Source: JBEIHX01 sp040381075
GTDB taxonomy: Bacteria; Pseudomonadota; Alphaproteobacteria; Caulobacterales; Aquidulcibacteraceae
Assembly: GCA_040381075.1 (NCBI GenBank)
Contig: JBEIHX010000019.1
Span: forward strand, 5,945-69,944
DNA length: 64,000 nt
Direction: 5' to 3'
In this document: positions 26,923 to 35,438 of the stretch, piece by piece
Numbering within the stretch: the stretch's first letter is position 1
Layout: the number at the start of each line of letters is the position of its first letter
The notes under the pieces: generated by a model
The model's database searches: none
Told to the model about the DNA's origin: nothing
The model's input: only the letters and a program-made list of their open reading frames with translations
Made by a program: the position numbers and the translations under genes

Positions 26923-27875
26923 CAGCCTGCGCCCGCCGCATCGGCGCGCGCGCGCGCGGTCAGGACATCGATCCTGTCGGTGACTTCCGCCACGTCTGCC
27001 TGGCGCTTCAGCAGCACCCCCAATGTGTCGCGCACGAGTTCAGGGCTGAGAACGTCGGCGTTCATCAGCACCATGGTGCGCGCCCAGTCAACGGTTTCAC
27101 TGACGGAGGGAAGCTTGCGAAGTTTCTCGCTGCGCGCGCGTTGCACGAAGGCGACGACTTCGCGCAGCATCTGCTCCGATATTCCAGGCGCCCGCGCGCG
27201 CACGATCCGGCGTTCACGCTCGCTGTCAGGAAAATCAATGTAAAGATGCAGGCAGCGTCGCTTCAGGGCGTCGCCGAGTTCGCGCGTGGCGTTCGATGTG
27301 AGCACCACAAGGGGGGCGACGCTGGCCTTGATCGTGCCGATCTCCGGAACGGTGACCTGGTTCTCGGCAAGGACCTCCAGAAGAAGGGCTTCGAATTCCT
27401 CGTCGGACTTGTCGATTTCATCGATCAGCAGAACGGCCCCGCGCGGATCCTCGAGCGCGCGCAGGATTGGGCGCGGCTCAAGGAAGGCGCGCGAGAAGAA
27501 GACGTCCTGAAATCCGGCGAGGGCCGCGAGCGCCTCGGACAGCGAGCCTGTCTCGCCAGTCAGATCTGCGATCTTCTCTTTCAGGATCTGGGTGTAGAGG
27601 AGCTGCTTGGCGTATTTCCACTCATAAAGCGCCTTGGCCTCATCGAGCCCCTCGTAACACTGCAGTCGCACCAGCGGCAGATCCAGGCCGCGCGCGAGCG
27701 ACTGTGCGAGTTCGGTTTTGCCGACGCCTGCAGGCCCTTCCACAAGAACAGGTTTCTGCAGCCGCAGGGCGAGAAACATCGTGGTGGTGATGGCTGTCGT
27801 TGCGATGTAGCCGGACGCGGCCAGCGCGGCGGCGATCGAGTCCATGGAGGGCGCGGCGCGTGTCGGCCCGGTCAT
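26922..27875 (-). CDS. MoxR-family AAA+ ATPase (CoxD-like)
   Basis: A 317-residue ATPase with Walker A GPAGVGKTE at 47-55, Walker B VLLIDEID at 148-155, sensor 1 VVLTSNATRELGDALKRRC and the MoxR-typical FLEPRPILRALED segment. It should act with the VWA protein as a chaperone-like remodelling pair. The start overlaps the stop of the FadJ-like gene (ATGA) and its stop overlaps the VWA start, so it is firmly embedded in the beta-oxidation operon rather than merely adjacent. Confidence 0.92.
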   Translation of the reverse strand: MTGPTRAAPSMDSIAAALAASGYIATTAITTTMFLALRLQKPVLVEGPAGVGKTELAQSLARGLDLPLVRLQCYEGLDEAKALYEWKYAKQLLYTQILKEKIADLTGETGSLSEALAALAGFQDVFFSRAFLEPRPILRALEDPRGAVLLIDEIDKSDEEFEALLLEVLAENQVTVPEIGTIKASVAPLVVLTSNATRELGDALKRRCLHLYIDFPDSERERRIVRARAPGISEQMLREVVAFVQRARSEKLRKLPSVSETVDWARTMVLMNADVLSPELVRDTLGVLLKRQADVAEVTDRIDVLTARARADAAGAG

Positions 27876-29923
27876 GCGTGGGCCAGCCTGCGGCCGGACG
27901 CCGCCGCCTCGCGCAGCAGGGAGGCCGGCGTCTGACCGACGGCTTCAAGACCTGCAACAACCCTGGCTACCCCGATCGTGTCGGCCCAGAACATTGGACC
28001 TCCGGTGAAGGCCGGCCAGCCATAGCCGTTCAGCCACACGACGTCGATGTCTGACGCGCGCTGGGCGATGCGCTCTTCCAGGATCATGGCGCCCTCATTC
28101 ACCATCGGAAACAGCATCCGCTCAAGGATTTCCTGGTCTGAAAGGATGCGCTGCGCCCTGCCTGATTTACAGACGAACGCTGCGATGATCTCTTCGACTT
28201 CCGGCGACGGCGTGGATCGTCTGTTCTCATCGTAATCGTAAAAGCCTCTGCCGGTTTTCTGACCCCGGCGGCCGCGCTCGCACAGGACGTCGCGGATTGT
28301 CTCACCCTTCGATGTTGCGCGGCTCCAGCCGATATCGAGGCCGGCAAGATCCGACATCTGATAGGGCCCCATGGGAAATCCGAAACTGACCAGCACGCGG
28401 TCGACATCCCACGGCTTCGCCCCCTCCAGGATCAGGTCCTGGGCAGCGCGCTGGCGCTGCGTGAGCATGCGGTTGCCGATGAAGCCGGGGCAGACGCCGG
28501 CCACCACGGCGATCTTGCCGATCCGGCGCGCGATTTCCATTGAGGTCTGCAGGACCGGGCCGGATGTCCTGGCGCCGCGCACGATCTCGAGAAGGCGCAT
28601 CACGTTGGCCGGCGAAAAGAAGTGCAGTCCAATCACGCTCTGCGGGCGGCGGGTCGCCGCAGCTATCTCATCCACATTCAGATAGGAGGTGTTGGTTGCG
28701 AGGATGGCGTCCGGTTTTGCGGTGGCGTCAAGCCGCGCAAACACCTCTTTCTTGAGATCCATGTTTTCGAAGACTGCTTCGATGATCAGATCGCACCCGG
28801 CCAGATCGGCATAATCAAGGGTTGGCGTCAGGCGCGCCATGGCCTCTTCAACCTGGCGTGCGCTGATCCGGCCCTTTTTTGCAGACGCCTCGTAATTGGC
28901 CCGGATAATGGCCACGCCGCGCTCGAGTGCGGCGGGCTCGCGCTCCACGATGGTGACGGGCAGGCCCGCGGACAGGAAATTCATGGCGATGCCGCCGCCC
29001 ATCGTACCGGCGCCCAGCACGCCAACGGATGAGACCGCCGCTGCGGCGGTCGCAGCCGGCAGATCGTCGATCCTGGCGGCTGCACGTTCTGCACAGAAAA
29101 CATAGCGCAGTGTGCGCGATTGACCGCCTGTCACAAGCTTCCTGAACAACTCGCCTTCCCTTGCGACACCCTCGTCGAAGGGCAGATCGACGGCGGCCTT
29201 GACAGCCTGGATGCAGGCCTCCGGCGCCTCAAATCCCCTGAAGCGGCGCGCATGGGTCCTGCGGAACCTGTCGAACACGGCGGGATCGCGCACCGCCTCT
29301 GCGATTCTGTCCGTGCGCGATCGCGCAGTCGGGTGGCGGGCGCGGTCGCCCGCCGCCTGCGCGACGGCGATCGCTTCGGCCTCAAGATCCCCGCCGCCCG
29401 CCACGGCGTCGATCAGACCGAGATCAAGCGCGCGATCGGCTGCGATCGGATCGCCGCCTGCAATCATCTCCAGAGCCGCCTCCACGCCGATCAGGCGCGG
29501 AAGACGCTGGGTTCCTCCAGCGCCCGGCAGAAGGCCGAGCTTCACGTCCGGAAGTCCAAGTCTCGCGCCGACGGCGGCAATCCGGTAATGACAGCCGAGC
29601 GCGACTTCGAGCCCGCCCCCGAGAGCGGTTCCATGGATCGCCGCCACAACGGGCTTCGCGCTGGATTCAAGGGCGTCGACGACCGCTGCGAGCGGCGGGT
29701 CAGCCGCAGGGCTTTCGAACTCCGTCATGTCTGCGCCGGCAAAAAACGTGCGCCCCGCGCAGCGCAGGACGATGGCGCGGATCGCCGGATCGGCCGACGC
29801 CTCCAGCAGCGCTGCGGCCAGACCAGCCCGCACGGCCTGGCCCAGCGCGTTGACTGGCGGATTGTCGCTGGTGATGACCAGCACGTCGCCATGCCTGGCG
29901 GTGGTGATGACGGAGTTTACCAT
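27872..29923 (-). CDS. fadJ: Bifunctional enoyl-CoA hydratase / 3-hydroxyacyl-CoA dehydrogenase
   Basis: A 683-residue FadB/FadJ-like protein. The crotonase half spans about 1-190 (HGTALGGGLEVALGCHYRI, LGLLPGAGGTQRLPRLIG). The NAD-binding half begins near 305 with GVLGAGTMGGGIAMNF, the catalytic His lies in VIGLHFFSPANVM, and GPYQMSDLAGLDIG marks the C-terminal domain. It hydrates an enoyl-CoA and oxidises the resulting 3-hydroxyacyl-CoA. It is about 30-45 residues shorter than E. coli FadB/FadJ. Its leader is a perfect tandem repeat carrying Shine-Dalgarno-like sequence, and an in-frame TGA at 30014-30016 with no start codon between fixes the start at 29923. The symbol is by family only. Confidence 0.9.
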   Translation of the reverse strand: MVNSVITTARHGDVLVITSDNPPVNALGQAVRAGLAAALLEASADPAIRAIVLRCAGRTFFAGADMTEFESPAADPPLAAVVDALESSAKPVVAAIHGTALGGGLEVALGCHYRIAAVGARLGLPDVKLGLLPGAGGTQRLPRLIGVEAALEMIAGGDPIAADRALDLGLIDAVAGGGDLEAEAIAVAQAAGDRARHPTARSRTDRIAEAVRDPAVFDRFRRTHARRFRGFEAPEACIQAVKAAVDLPFDEGVAREGELFRKLVTGGQSRTLRYVFCAERAAARIDDLPAATAAAAVSSVGVLGAGTMGGGIAMNFLSAGLPVTIVEREPAALERGVAIIRANYEASAKKGRISARQVEEAMARLTPTLDYADLAGCDLIIEAVFENMDLKKEVFARLDATAKPDAILATNTSYLNVDEIAAATRRPQSVIGLHFFSPANVMRLLEIVRGARTSGPVLQTSMEIARRIGKIAVVAGVCPGFIGNRMLTQRQRAAQDLILEGAKPWDVDRVLVSFGFPMGPYQMSDLAGLDIGWSRATSKGETIRDVLCERGRRGQKTGRGFYDYDENRRSTPSPEVEEIIAAFVCKSGRAQRILSDQEILERMLFPMVNEGAMILEERIAQRASDIDVVWLNGYGWPAFTGGPMFWADTIGVARVVAGLEAVGQTPASLLREAAASGRRLAHA

Positions 29924-29983
29924 CGCCCCCTCTGGCGCCCCCTCTGGCGCCCCCTCTGGCGCCCCCTCCGGCGACCCTTCTGG
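29924..29983. repeat. Minisatellite, 12 bp x 5, forming the leader of fadJ
   Basis: Five 12-base units at 29924, 29936, 29948, 29960 and 29972. The first three are cgccccctctgg; the fourth and fifth have one and two changes. On the coding (minus) strand each unit reads ccagagggggcg, so each carries a GAGGGGG Shine-Dalgarno-like core, and the last unit ends directly at the ATG of the FadJ-like gene. Confidence 0.95.
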
Positions 29984-30050
29984 GGACGCCTCTCGCGCGC
30001 CGCATCCAGCGGTTCACGCCGGGAGACCCGCCGGATGCGGCTGCCTTCTG

Positions 30051-31223
30051 TCAGTTGAAGATTTCAAACAGGCCCGCTCCGCCCTGACCGCCGCCAATAC
30101 ACATTGTCACAACGCCCCACTTCGCCTTGCGGCGCCGCCCCTCAAGAAGGATATGGCCCGCCAGCCGGGCGCCGGTCATGCCGAACGGGTGGCCGATGGC
30201 GATGGAACCGCCGTTGACGTTGTATTTGGCCGGATCGATGCCAAGACTGTCACGGCAATAGAGACATTGGCTGGCGAAAGCTTCATTCAGCTCCCACAGG
30301 TCTATGTCATCGACGCTCAGGCCCTGGCGCTTCAGCAGCTTGGGAATGGCGAAGACCGGACCGATGCCCATCTCATCAGGCTCACAGCCGGCGACCGCCC
30401 AGGAGACAAACCGGCCGAGCGGCTGCAGGCCACGCCGTTCAGCCTCCCTGGCCTCCATGACGACCACGGCCGCGGCGCCGTCGGACAGCTGGCTGGCGTT
30501 GCCGGCAGTCACGAACTTGCCCGCACCCTTGACGGGCTCAAGCTTGGCAAGCCCTTCCATGGTGGTGTCCGGGCGGTTGCACTCGTCCCGGGTGACCGTG
30601 TAGTCCACGATCGTCTCTTCGCGCGTTTCCTTGTTGACCGCCTTCATTTTTGTCTTCATCGGGACGATCTCGTCCTTGAATTTGTCCGCCTGCTGCGCCG
30701 CCGCCATGCGGCGCTGGGACTCAAGGGAGAATTCATCCTGATACTCGCGGCTCAGCTTGTATCGCTCGGCGACGATGTCGGCGGTATCGATCATGGCCAT
30801 GAAGATCGCCGGCGCGATGTCGATGAGTTTGGGATCGACGGCCTCCCGCGGGAATGGGCTTGGCGGCATTGAGATGCTCTCCACGCCGCCCGCAACCACG
30901 CAATCCGCGCCGTCGCTGATCACGTGGTGCGCAGCCATGGCGATGGTCTGCAGGCCAGAGGAGCAGAAGCGGTTCACCGTGACGCCGCCGGTGGTGACGG
31001 GCAGGCCGGCAAGCAAAGCGGCCTGCCGGCCGATGTTGGGCGCTCCGTGCATGTTGTTGCCGAGGAAGCAATCCTCAACCGCCGCCCCATCCACGCCGGC
31101 GCGCGCCACCGCGTGCTCGATCGCGTGGGCGGCCATGGACATGGGCGGGGTGATGTTGAAACCGCCGCGCATGGATTTGGCGAGGCCCGTGCGGGCATAG
31201 GAGACGATGACTGCTTCACGCAT
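30051..31223 (-). CDS. Acetyl-CoA C-acyltransferase (thiolase)
   Basis: A 390-residue thiolase of usual length. The acylated Cys is in VNRFCSSGLQTIAM, and the C-terminal His and Cys are in GGSIAIGHPFGMTGAR and VTMCIGGGQGGAGLF. It cleaves a 3-oxoacyl-CoA to acetyl-CoA and a shortened acyl-CoA, the last step of a beta-oxidation turn. It is the first gene of the operon running into the FadJ-like gene 127 bases downstream, the gap being mostly the 12-base repeat. Confidence 0.93.
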   Translation of the reverse strand: MREAVIVSYARTGLAKSMRGGFNITPPMSMAAHAIEHAVARAGVDGAAVEDCFLGNNMHGAPNIGRQAALLAGLPVTTGGVTVNRFCSSGLQTIAMAAHHVISDGADCVVAGGVESISMPPSPFPREAVDPKLIDIAPAIFMAMIDTADIVAERYKLSREYQDEFSLESQRRMAAAQQADKFKDEIVPMKTKMKAVNKETREETIVDYTVTRDECNRPDTTMEGLAKLEPVKGAGKFVTAGNASQLSDGAAAVVVMEAREAERRGLQPLGRFVSWAVAGCEPDEMGIGPVFAIPKLLKRQGLSVDDIDLWELNEAFASQCLYCRDSLGIDPAKYNVNGGSIAIGHPFGMTGARLAGHILLEGRRRKAKWGVVTMCIGGGQGGAGLFEIFN

Positions 31224-31846
31224 GGGCGTTCCTCACATGGCGGGGTGGCATGGCGCGGCCGGTTCCGTGCGGTTTCGGCCTTGGCGTCACCTTGACCATG
31301 CAGCGCGGGGCCGTTCAAGACCTTTCACCGCGACTGGCGCGCCGCAGCCGGCTGCCGTTACGGCAATCGCGGGGCCGATCAGCGGTGGGCGCGCAAACGC
31401 CCGGGACGCCTGCAGGAGAGCGCTGGCGACGATCCCGGGCGCGGCGCCCGCACGATCGCCGGGGCGGGCGGCCAGGCGTCGACGCATCCAGCCACCCCAC
31501 AGGCCCGCCCCCGATCAGGATCGCCCGCTTGCCCCGTCCGGCCGGCGACCGCGCGTCGACGGGCGCGCGATGGCGCAGTCGCCGATTGAATTGCTGCGGG
31601 CGGGGCCGCCTGTCCGGCGATGCCTCGCCGCGACATGGCGTGGCCTGGCGCAGGACAGGCGTGACGCCCAGGCGAGGACCGCCTCCTGCCGTCACCGGCG
31701 TGAGACTGGGTCTTCGCCTGAGCGGTCCCCCACTTCAGGCAGGTCGCACCGCCCAAACTGCAGACGGTCCCTTCAGTTGACTGAATGCGGCGCCGGTCGA
31801 TTGCGGCCGCCCGTCGCGCCCGCAAGCTGACCGATCCCTGACAACG
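31224..31846. other. Non-coding gap upstream of the thiolase operon
   Basis: About 620 bases between the thiolase start and the 3' end of the SbtA-like gene. Open frames are present on the plus strand but their translations are rich in Arg, Ala and Pro with no domain pattern, as expected of GC-rich non-coding DNA. The promoter of the thiolase operon should be here. Confidence 0.55.
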
Positions 31847-32833
31847 CTAACCGGCGCCCAAAAGGCCGCGCCACAGAACAGCCATCTGATAGACCGTCGG
31901 CACGCCAACGATCAGCATGAAGGGGAAGGTGATGCCGAGAGATGCAGTCAGGTAGATCCCGGGATTGGCGGAGGGAAATGTTGCGCGCACCGCCGCCGGC
32001 GCATCAATATAGGACGCCGATGCTGCGACTGCGCCGATGACGAAGGCCGAGCCGAGCGGCAGGCCGGCCCAGGTCGCCAGACCTGTGGCGAGCGCGCCAT
32101 GGACCATCGGCATAACGACGCCGAACACGGCCATGGCTGGACCAACCTTGGCGAATTCCCTGAGCTGTCGCGCCGCAGTCATGCCCATCTCGAGCAGGAA
32201 AAGAACCAGAACGCCGCGGAACAGGTCCACAAAGAAGGGCTCGATGCGCGCGAAATTCTTTTCGCCGATCAGTCCGCCGATCAGGAGGCCGCCGCCGAGA
32301 AGCACGAGCCCACGGCCACGCAACGTTTCCATCAGGATTGCGGTGAGCCTGCCCTTGTCGCCGTTTGACCGGCTGAGAGCGAACCGGCCGTAGAAGAGAG
32401 CGACCAGGATCGCAAGTTCCATCAGGGCCACAAGGCCGGTGACGTAGCCGTCCATGGGCGTGCCTTTGCTCTCGGCATAGGCGCGCGACACCACGAAGGT
32501 GACGGAGGAGACCGACCCGTACAGCGCCGCGACGCCGGCCGCATTCGGGGTGTCGAGGCGAAGCACGACTTTGGCGACCAGAAAGGCGATGAGGGGCAGG
32601 ACGAAGATCAGCGCGGCGATGACGCCGAGACCGTTGGCGATGTCTGAGAAGGCCACGCCAGCGAGTTCCTGCCCGCCCTGCAGGCCGATCGAGAACAACA
32701 GAAAGATCGCGAAGATCTTGATGACCGGCTCGGGTATTTCCAGGTCTGATCGAATAATTGTTGCGATCATTCCAAGTAAAAATGCCAGGGTGATAGGGGA
32801 TACCAGGTTTTCCACCAAAGCTTCCAGCGGCAT
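31847..32833 (-). CDS. sbtA: SbtA-type sodium-dependent bicarbonate transporter
   Basis: About 328 residues from the ATG at 32833, with GGGAG upstream; the frame to 32995 lacks support. Around ten membrane helices in two inverted halves are visible. Family segments include LVSPITLAFLLGMIATI at the start, GLQGGQELAG, GVAALYGSVSSVTFVVS in the first half and AFVIGAVAASASYIDAPAAV in the second, matching the SbtA (DUF897) family. Cyanobacterial SbtA imports bicarbonate with sodium. It lies divergent from a candidate iota-class carbonic anhydrase, which supports a role in inorganic carbon supply. A PII-like SbtB partner is not seen. Confidence 0.88.
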   Translation of the reverse strand: MPLEALVENLVSPITLAFLLGMIATIIRSDLEIPEPVIKIFAIFLLFSIGLQGGQELAGVAFSDIANGLGVIAALIFVLPLIAFLVAKVVLRLDTPNAAGVAALYGSVSSVTFVVSRAYAESKGTPMDGYVTGLVALMELAILVALFYGRFALSRSNGDKGRLTAILMETLRGRGLVLLGGGLLIGGLIGEKNFARIEPFFVDLFRGVLVLFLLEMGMTAARQLREFAKVGPAMAVFGVVMPMVHGALATGLATWAGLPLGSAFVIGAVAASASYIDAPAAVRATFPSANPGIYLTASLGITFPFMLIVGVPTVYQMAVLWRGLLGAG

Positions 32834-33009
32834 ACAGAACTCCCATGCTGGGCAAGATTTCAATTCCGTATGGCCAACTGTCGAAAAAACCAGAAACATG
32901 AAATGCTGATAGGATTTATCGGAAAAACCGCGGCTCGACGACCTGTTTTTGACTTTCTCCGCGACGGGGCGGTGCACATGTTCGCCGCACCACAACCTGG
33001 GAGACAGCC
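32834..33009. promoter_or_regulatory. Divergent promoter region between sbtA and the carbonic anhydrase-like gene
   Basis: A 176-base AT-richer spacer separates the two divergent starts. It contains a small imperfect palindrome, gatAGGATTtatc-like (GATA-ggatt-TATC), at 32908-32920, within the size range of LysR-type half-sites. The LysR gene lies 0.6 kb away, so this is the most probable regulated region. The palindrome call is weak. Confidence 0.35.
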
Positions 33010-33528
33010 ATGAACGTCACACGCATCACAGCCCTGCTCGCCGCCGCCGCGATTGGCGCGCTCGCCGCATGCTCGCCGCCTGCGCCGAGCGCACCGGCGA
33101 CGCCGGCGGTCGTCCTGCCCGGCAAGGAGGAAGTGGCGGCGAACTTTGAAGCCTGGAAGGCGGCGCTCGCCACCGGGGACCCGAAAACGGTTGCGGACCT
33201 GTTCGCACCGAATGCGATCCTTGAGCCGACCGTGTCGAACCAGATCCGCGACACGCCGGAGGAAATCCAGGCTTACTTTGTCGACTTTCTGAAGCTGTCG
33301 CCGCAGCCGACCATCAATGAGCGCTATATTGAGGTGCTCGACGAGAACACGGCGATTGACGCCGGGATCTGGACCTTTGATCTCACGCGCGACGGCAAGC
33401 CGACCTGGGTCACTGCCCGCTACAGCTTCATCTGGGAGAAGAAGGACGGCGAGTGGCGCATCCAGCTGCTGCACTCCAGCGCCATGCCGGAGCCGATTGC
33501 AGAGCGTCCCGCTCCGCTTGCGCCCTAA
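33010..33528 (+). CDS. Candidate iota-class carbonic anhydrase lipoprotein (SgcJ/EcaC, CaMKII-association fold)
   Basis: A 172-residue NTF2-like protein with a lipoprotein signal ending LAACSPP (Cys21). The core follows the SgcJ/EcaC family: ANFEAWKAALATGDP, VADLFAPNAILEPT, AIDAGIWTFDLTRDG, ARYSFIWEKKDGEWRIQ and the C-terminal HSSAMPE at 155-161. Bacterial and algal iota-carbonic anhydrases belong to this family and carry a C-terminal HHSS-type motif; here only one His is kept (LLHSS). It would act in the periplasm, interconverting CO2 and bicarbonate for the divergent SbtA transporter. Activity is inference; another SnoaL-like function is possible. Confidence 0.7.
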   Translation: MNVTRITALLAAAAIGALAACSPPAPSAPATPAVVLPGKEEVAANFEAWKAALATGDPKTVADLFAPNAILEPTVSNQIRDTPEEIQAYFVDFLKLSPQPTINERYIEVLDENTAIDAGIWTFDLTRDGKPTWVTARYSFIWEKKDGEWRIQLLHSSAMPEPIAERPAPLAP

Positions 33529-33546
33529 GGTCCCAGGCGCCCGTTC

Positions 33547-33577
33547 GAGCGCGCGCCGCCGTTGACGGCGCGCGCTC
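33547..33577. terminator. Perfect 12-bp hairpin between the carbonic anhydrase-like gene and lysR
   Basis: Arms gagcgcgcgccg (33547-33558) and cggcgcgcgctc (33566-33577) are exact reverse complements around a 7-base loop. It starts 18 bases after the upstream stop and ends 21 bases before the LysR start. No T run follows, so it may act as an attenuator, RNA stabiliser or weak terminator rather than a classic intrinsic terminator. Confidence 0.65.
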
Positions 33578-33598
33578 ATCGCCTCAGGAGTCTGGAGG

Positions 33599-34516
33599 AT
33601 GTACGACGTCGACACTGCCTTTCTGCGCACATTCGTGACGCTGGCTGAAACCCGCAGCTTTTCGCGGACCGGGATGCTCGTGGGCCGGTCGCAGTCGGCG
33701 GTCTCCGGCCAGATCAAGAAACTTGAAGAGATTTTCGACCGCCAGCTGATTGAGCGTGATACGCGCAATGTACGTCTGACGCAGGACGGCGAAAAACTGC
33801 TGGGATATGCGCGCGACATGATTGCGGCGGCCGATGCGTTGCTGGCGCGTTTCCGCTCCCAGGACATTTCCGGCGAGGTCCGGTTCGGCTCTCCGGAGGA
33901 TTTCACAACCGCCTATCTTCCCGACATTCTGGCCGCCTTCACAGATGCGCACCCGCAGATCATGCTGCACGTGTCGTGCGCATTGACGCGGGCGCTCATA
34001 GATGAATTCGAAGCTGGCTTACATGACCTTGTGCTGATCAAGCAGTCGCCTGAGCGCGTCCATCCGGGGGCGCGTGCGATCTGGCGCGAGGAACTGGTCT
34101 GGGTTGGCCCGACAGCGGATAGCCTGCCTGATGGCTTCGCCGAGGCGCGCGCCATATTCGCCGAGCGGGCGCGCCCATTGCCGCTGGTCCTGTCTCCGCC
34201 CGCCTGCGTGTACCGTGAACGTGCGCTCGCTGCGCTGGACCGCGCCAAGGCCCCATGGACCAGCGCGTTTACAAGCCCCAGTCATGCAGGCTGCGCGGCC
34301 GCTGTGCGTGCGGGCCTGGGGTATGCGGTGATGCCGAGGGGGTTGATCCAGGAGGGCGTGCGGGTTCTGCATGACTGGCCGATGCTGGAGTCGGCCGACA
34401 TGTGCCTTCTGGAGCCGTCGCGCCAGAGCCCGGCGGCGGCGGCTCTCGCGCACTTCATCGAATCGCGCATGGCGGCCCGCAGGGACGCGATGGCGCACGC
34501 AACGACGCAAGGCTAG
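33599..34516 (+). CDS. LysR-family transcriptional regulator
   Basis: A 305-residue regulator of standard length. The winged helix-turn-helix is at 5-65 (FVTLAETRSFSRTGMLVGRS, QSAVSGQIKKLEEIFD), followed by a substrate-binding domain. It lies downstream of the carbonic anhydrase-like gene in the same direction, separated by a strong hairpin. By analogy with CmpR/CcmR in cyanobacteria and CbbR in proteobacteria it may control bicarbonate uptake (inference), but no sequence feature ties it to that subgroup. Confidence 0.87.
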   Translation: MYDVDTAFLRTFVTLAETRSFSRTGMLVGRSQSAVSGQIKKLEEIFDRQLIERDTRNVRLTQDGEKLLGYARDMIAAADALLARFRSQDISGEVRFGSPEDFTTAYLPDILAAFTDAHPQIMLHVSCALTRALIDEFEAGLHDLVLIKQSPERVHPGARAIWREELVWVGPTADSLPDGFAEARAIFAERARPLPLVLSPPACVYRERALAALDRAKAPWTSAFTSPSHAGCAAAVRAGLGYAVMPRGLIQEGVRVLHDWPMLESADMCLLEPSRQSPAAAALAHFIESRMAARRDAMAHATTQG

Positions 34517-34859
34517 CCCACGGCCTCCGCACCCAGGCAGCGCCCGGGAACCATCCGCTGGGGGCGCGCGCTCCGGACGGTTGCAGTCGCCCCGCCAGGA
34601 CTGAAGCTGCTGCCGGCGCGCCACACACCCGAGCCGGCGTCACGGCCTCTCCGGCCATTGACAGACTGCGCCAGGGAGATCTCCACCCAGCCCATGGACA
34701 AGCGCAACCGTGCGGGCAGCTGCCGTTCAGGACACAGCGCCCACGAAAGCCCGGCTATTGATCAGCCTGCCTGTGAGCGCAACTGCACCACGCCAGGTCA
34801 TGGATGTGTGGATGGCGGCGCACGAAGCCGCAGCGATCGCGGCGGGGGGGGACGCGCCC
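34517..34859. other. Convergent intergenic space, lysR / idi
   Basis: About 340 bases with no gene between convergent 3' ends. An imperfect stem, AACCATCCG at 34549 with CGGACGGTT at 34574-34582 around a 16-base loop, could help end transcription from either side, but it has no T run and I give it low weight. Confidence 0.4.
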
Positions 34860-35435
34860 TCAACCCGCCATCAGGCGCAATTCATGCCATCGCGCAAGAT
34901 AGATGCGAAACCAGGGCGCGAAGAGGTAGGGGCGATCCAGGGCGTCTGCGGTGAGATCCTCAATGGTGCGCCAGGACACGGCGCAGACCTCAGCCGGATT
35001 GACGGCGAGCGAGGCTGTTTGATCCACGTCTCCGCGGAACACTTCGACCCGCTCCCATTCGCGCATACCCGCGCCGACATCCGCCTCATAATCGATCACC
35101 GCGCAGGACCTCAGGACTGCTGAAAGACCCAGCTCCTCCCGAAGTCGGCGATGCGCACTTGCGGCGCAGGTCTCGCCCCAATTGGGATGTGTGCAGCAGG
35201 TATTCGCCCACAGACCCTCGCTGTGATATTTTCCAAAGGCCCGTTTCTGCACCAGCAGCGCATCACCACTGAACACAAAGACAGAGACGGCCAGATGATG
35301 CAGGCCTTTGCGGTGGGCCGTCAGTTTCTCGACCGGGTAGAGCCGGCCGGCTGCATCGATCGCTGGAATGAGCGCTCCGTCGCCAGCATCGCCCGCGTCG
35401 TGCGGAGCCTCGAGGAGCGTGGCGTTTCCCATCAC
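34860..35435 (-). CDS. idi: Isopentenyl-diphosphate delta-isomerase, type 1
   Basis: A 191-residue Nudix-fold isomerase. Motifs are HHLAVSVFVFSGDALLVQKR, the catalytic Cys in WANTCCTHPNWGE, RLREELGLS (Nudix box remnant) and EWERVEVF with the metal-binding glutamates. It interconverts IPP and DMAPP, the precursors of the bacteriochlorophyll phytyl tail, carotenoids and quinones. It is the last gene of the photosynthesis superoperon, 3 bases after hemA, so isoprenoid supply is likely transcribed with pigment synthesis. idi also occurs in photosynthesis clusters of Rhodobacter relatives. Confidence 0.92.
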   Translation of the reverse strand: MMGNATLLEAPHDAGDAGDGALIPAIDAAGRLYPVEKLTAHRKGLHHLAVSVFVFSGDALLVQKRAFGKYHSEGLWANTCCTHPNWGETCAASAHRRLREELGLSAVLRSCAVIDYEADVGAGMREWERVEVFRGDVDQTASLAVNPAEVCAVSWRTIEDLTADALDRPYLFAPWFRIYLARWHELRLMAG

Positions 35436-35438
35436 CCG

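Noticed and set aside
31207..31830. Plus-strand frames of about 200 codons in the gap upstream of the thiolase
   Set aside because: Arg/Ala/Pro-rich composition, no motif, no good ribosome site; read as non-coding.
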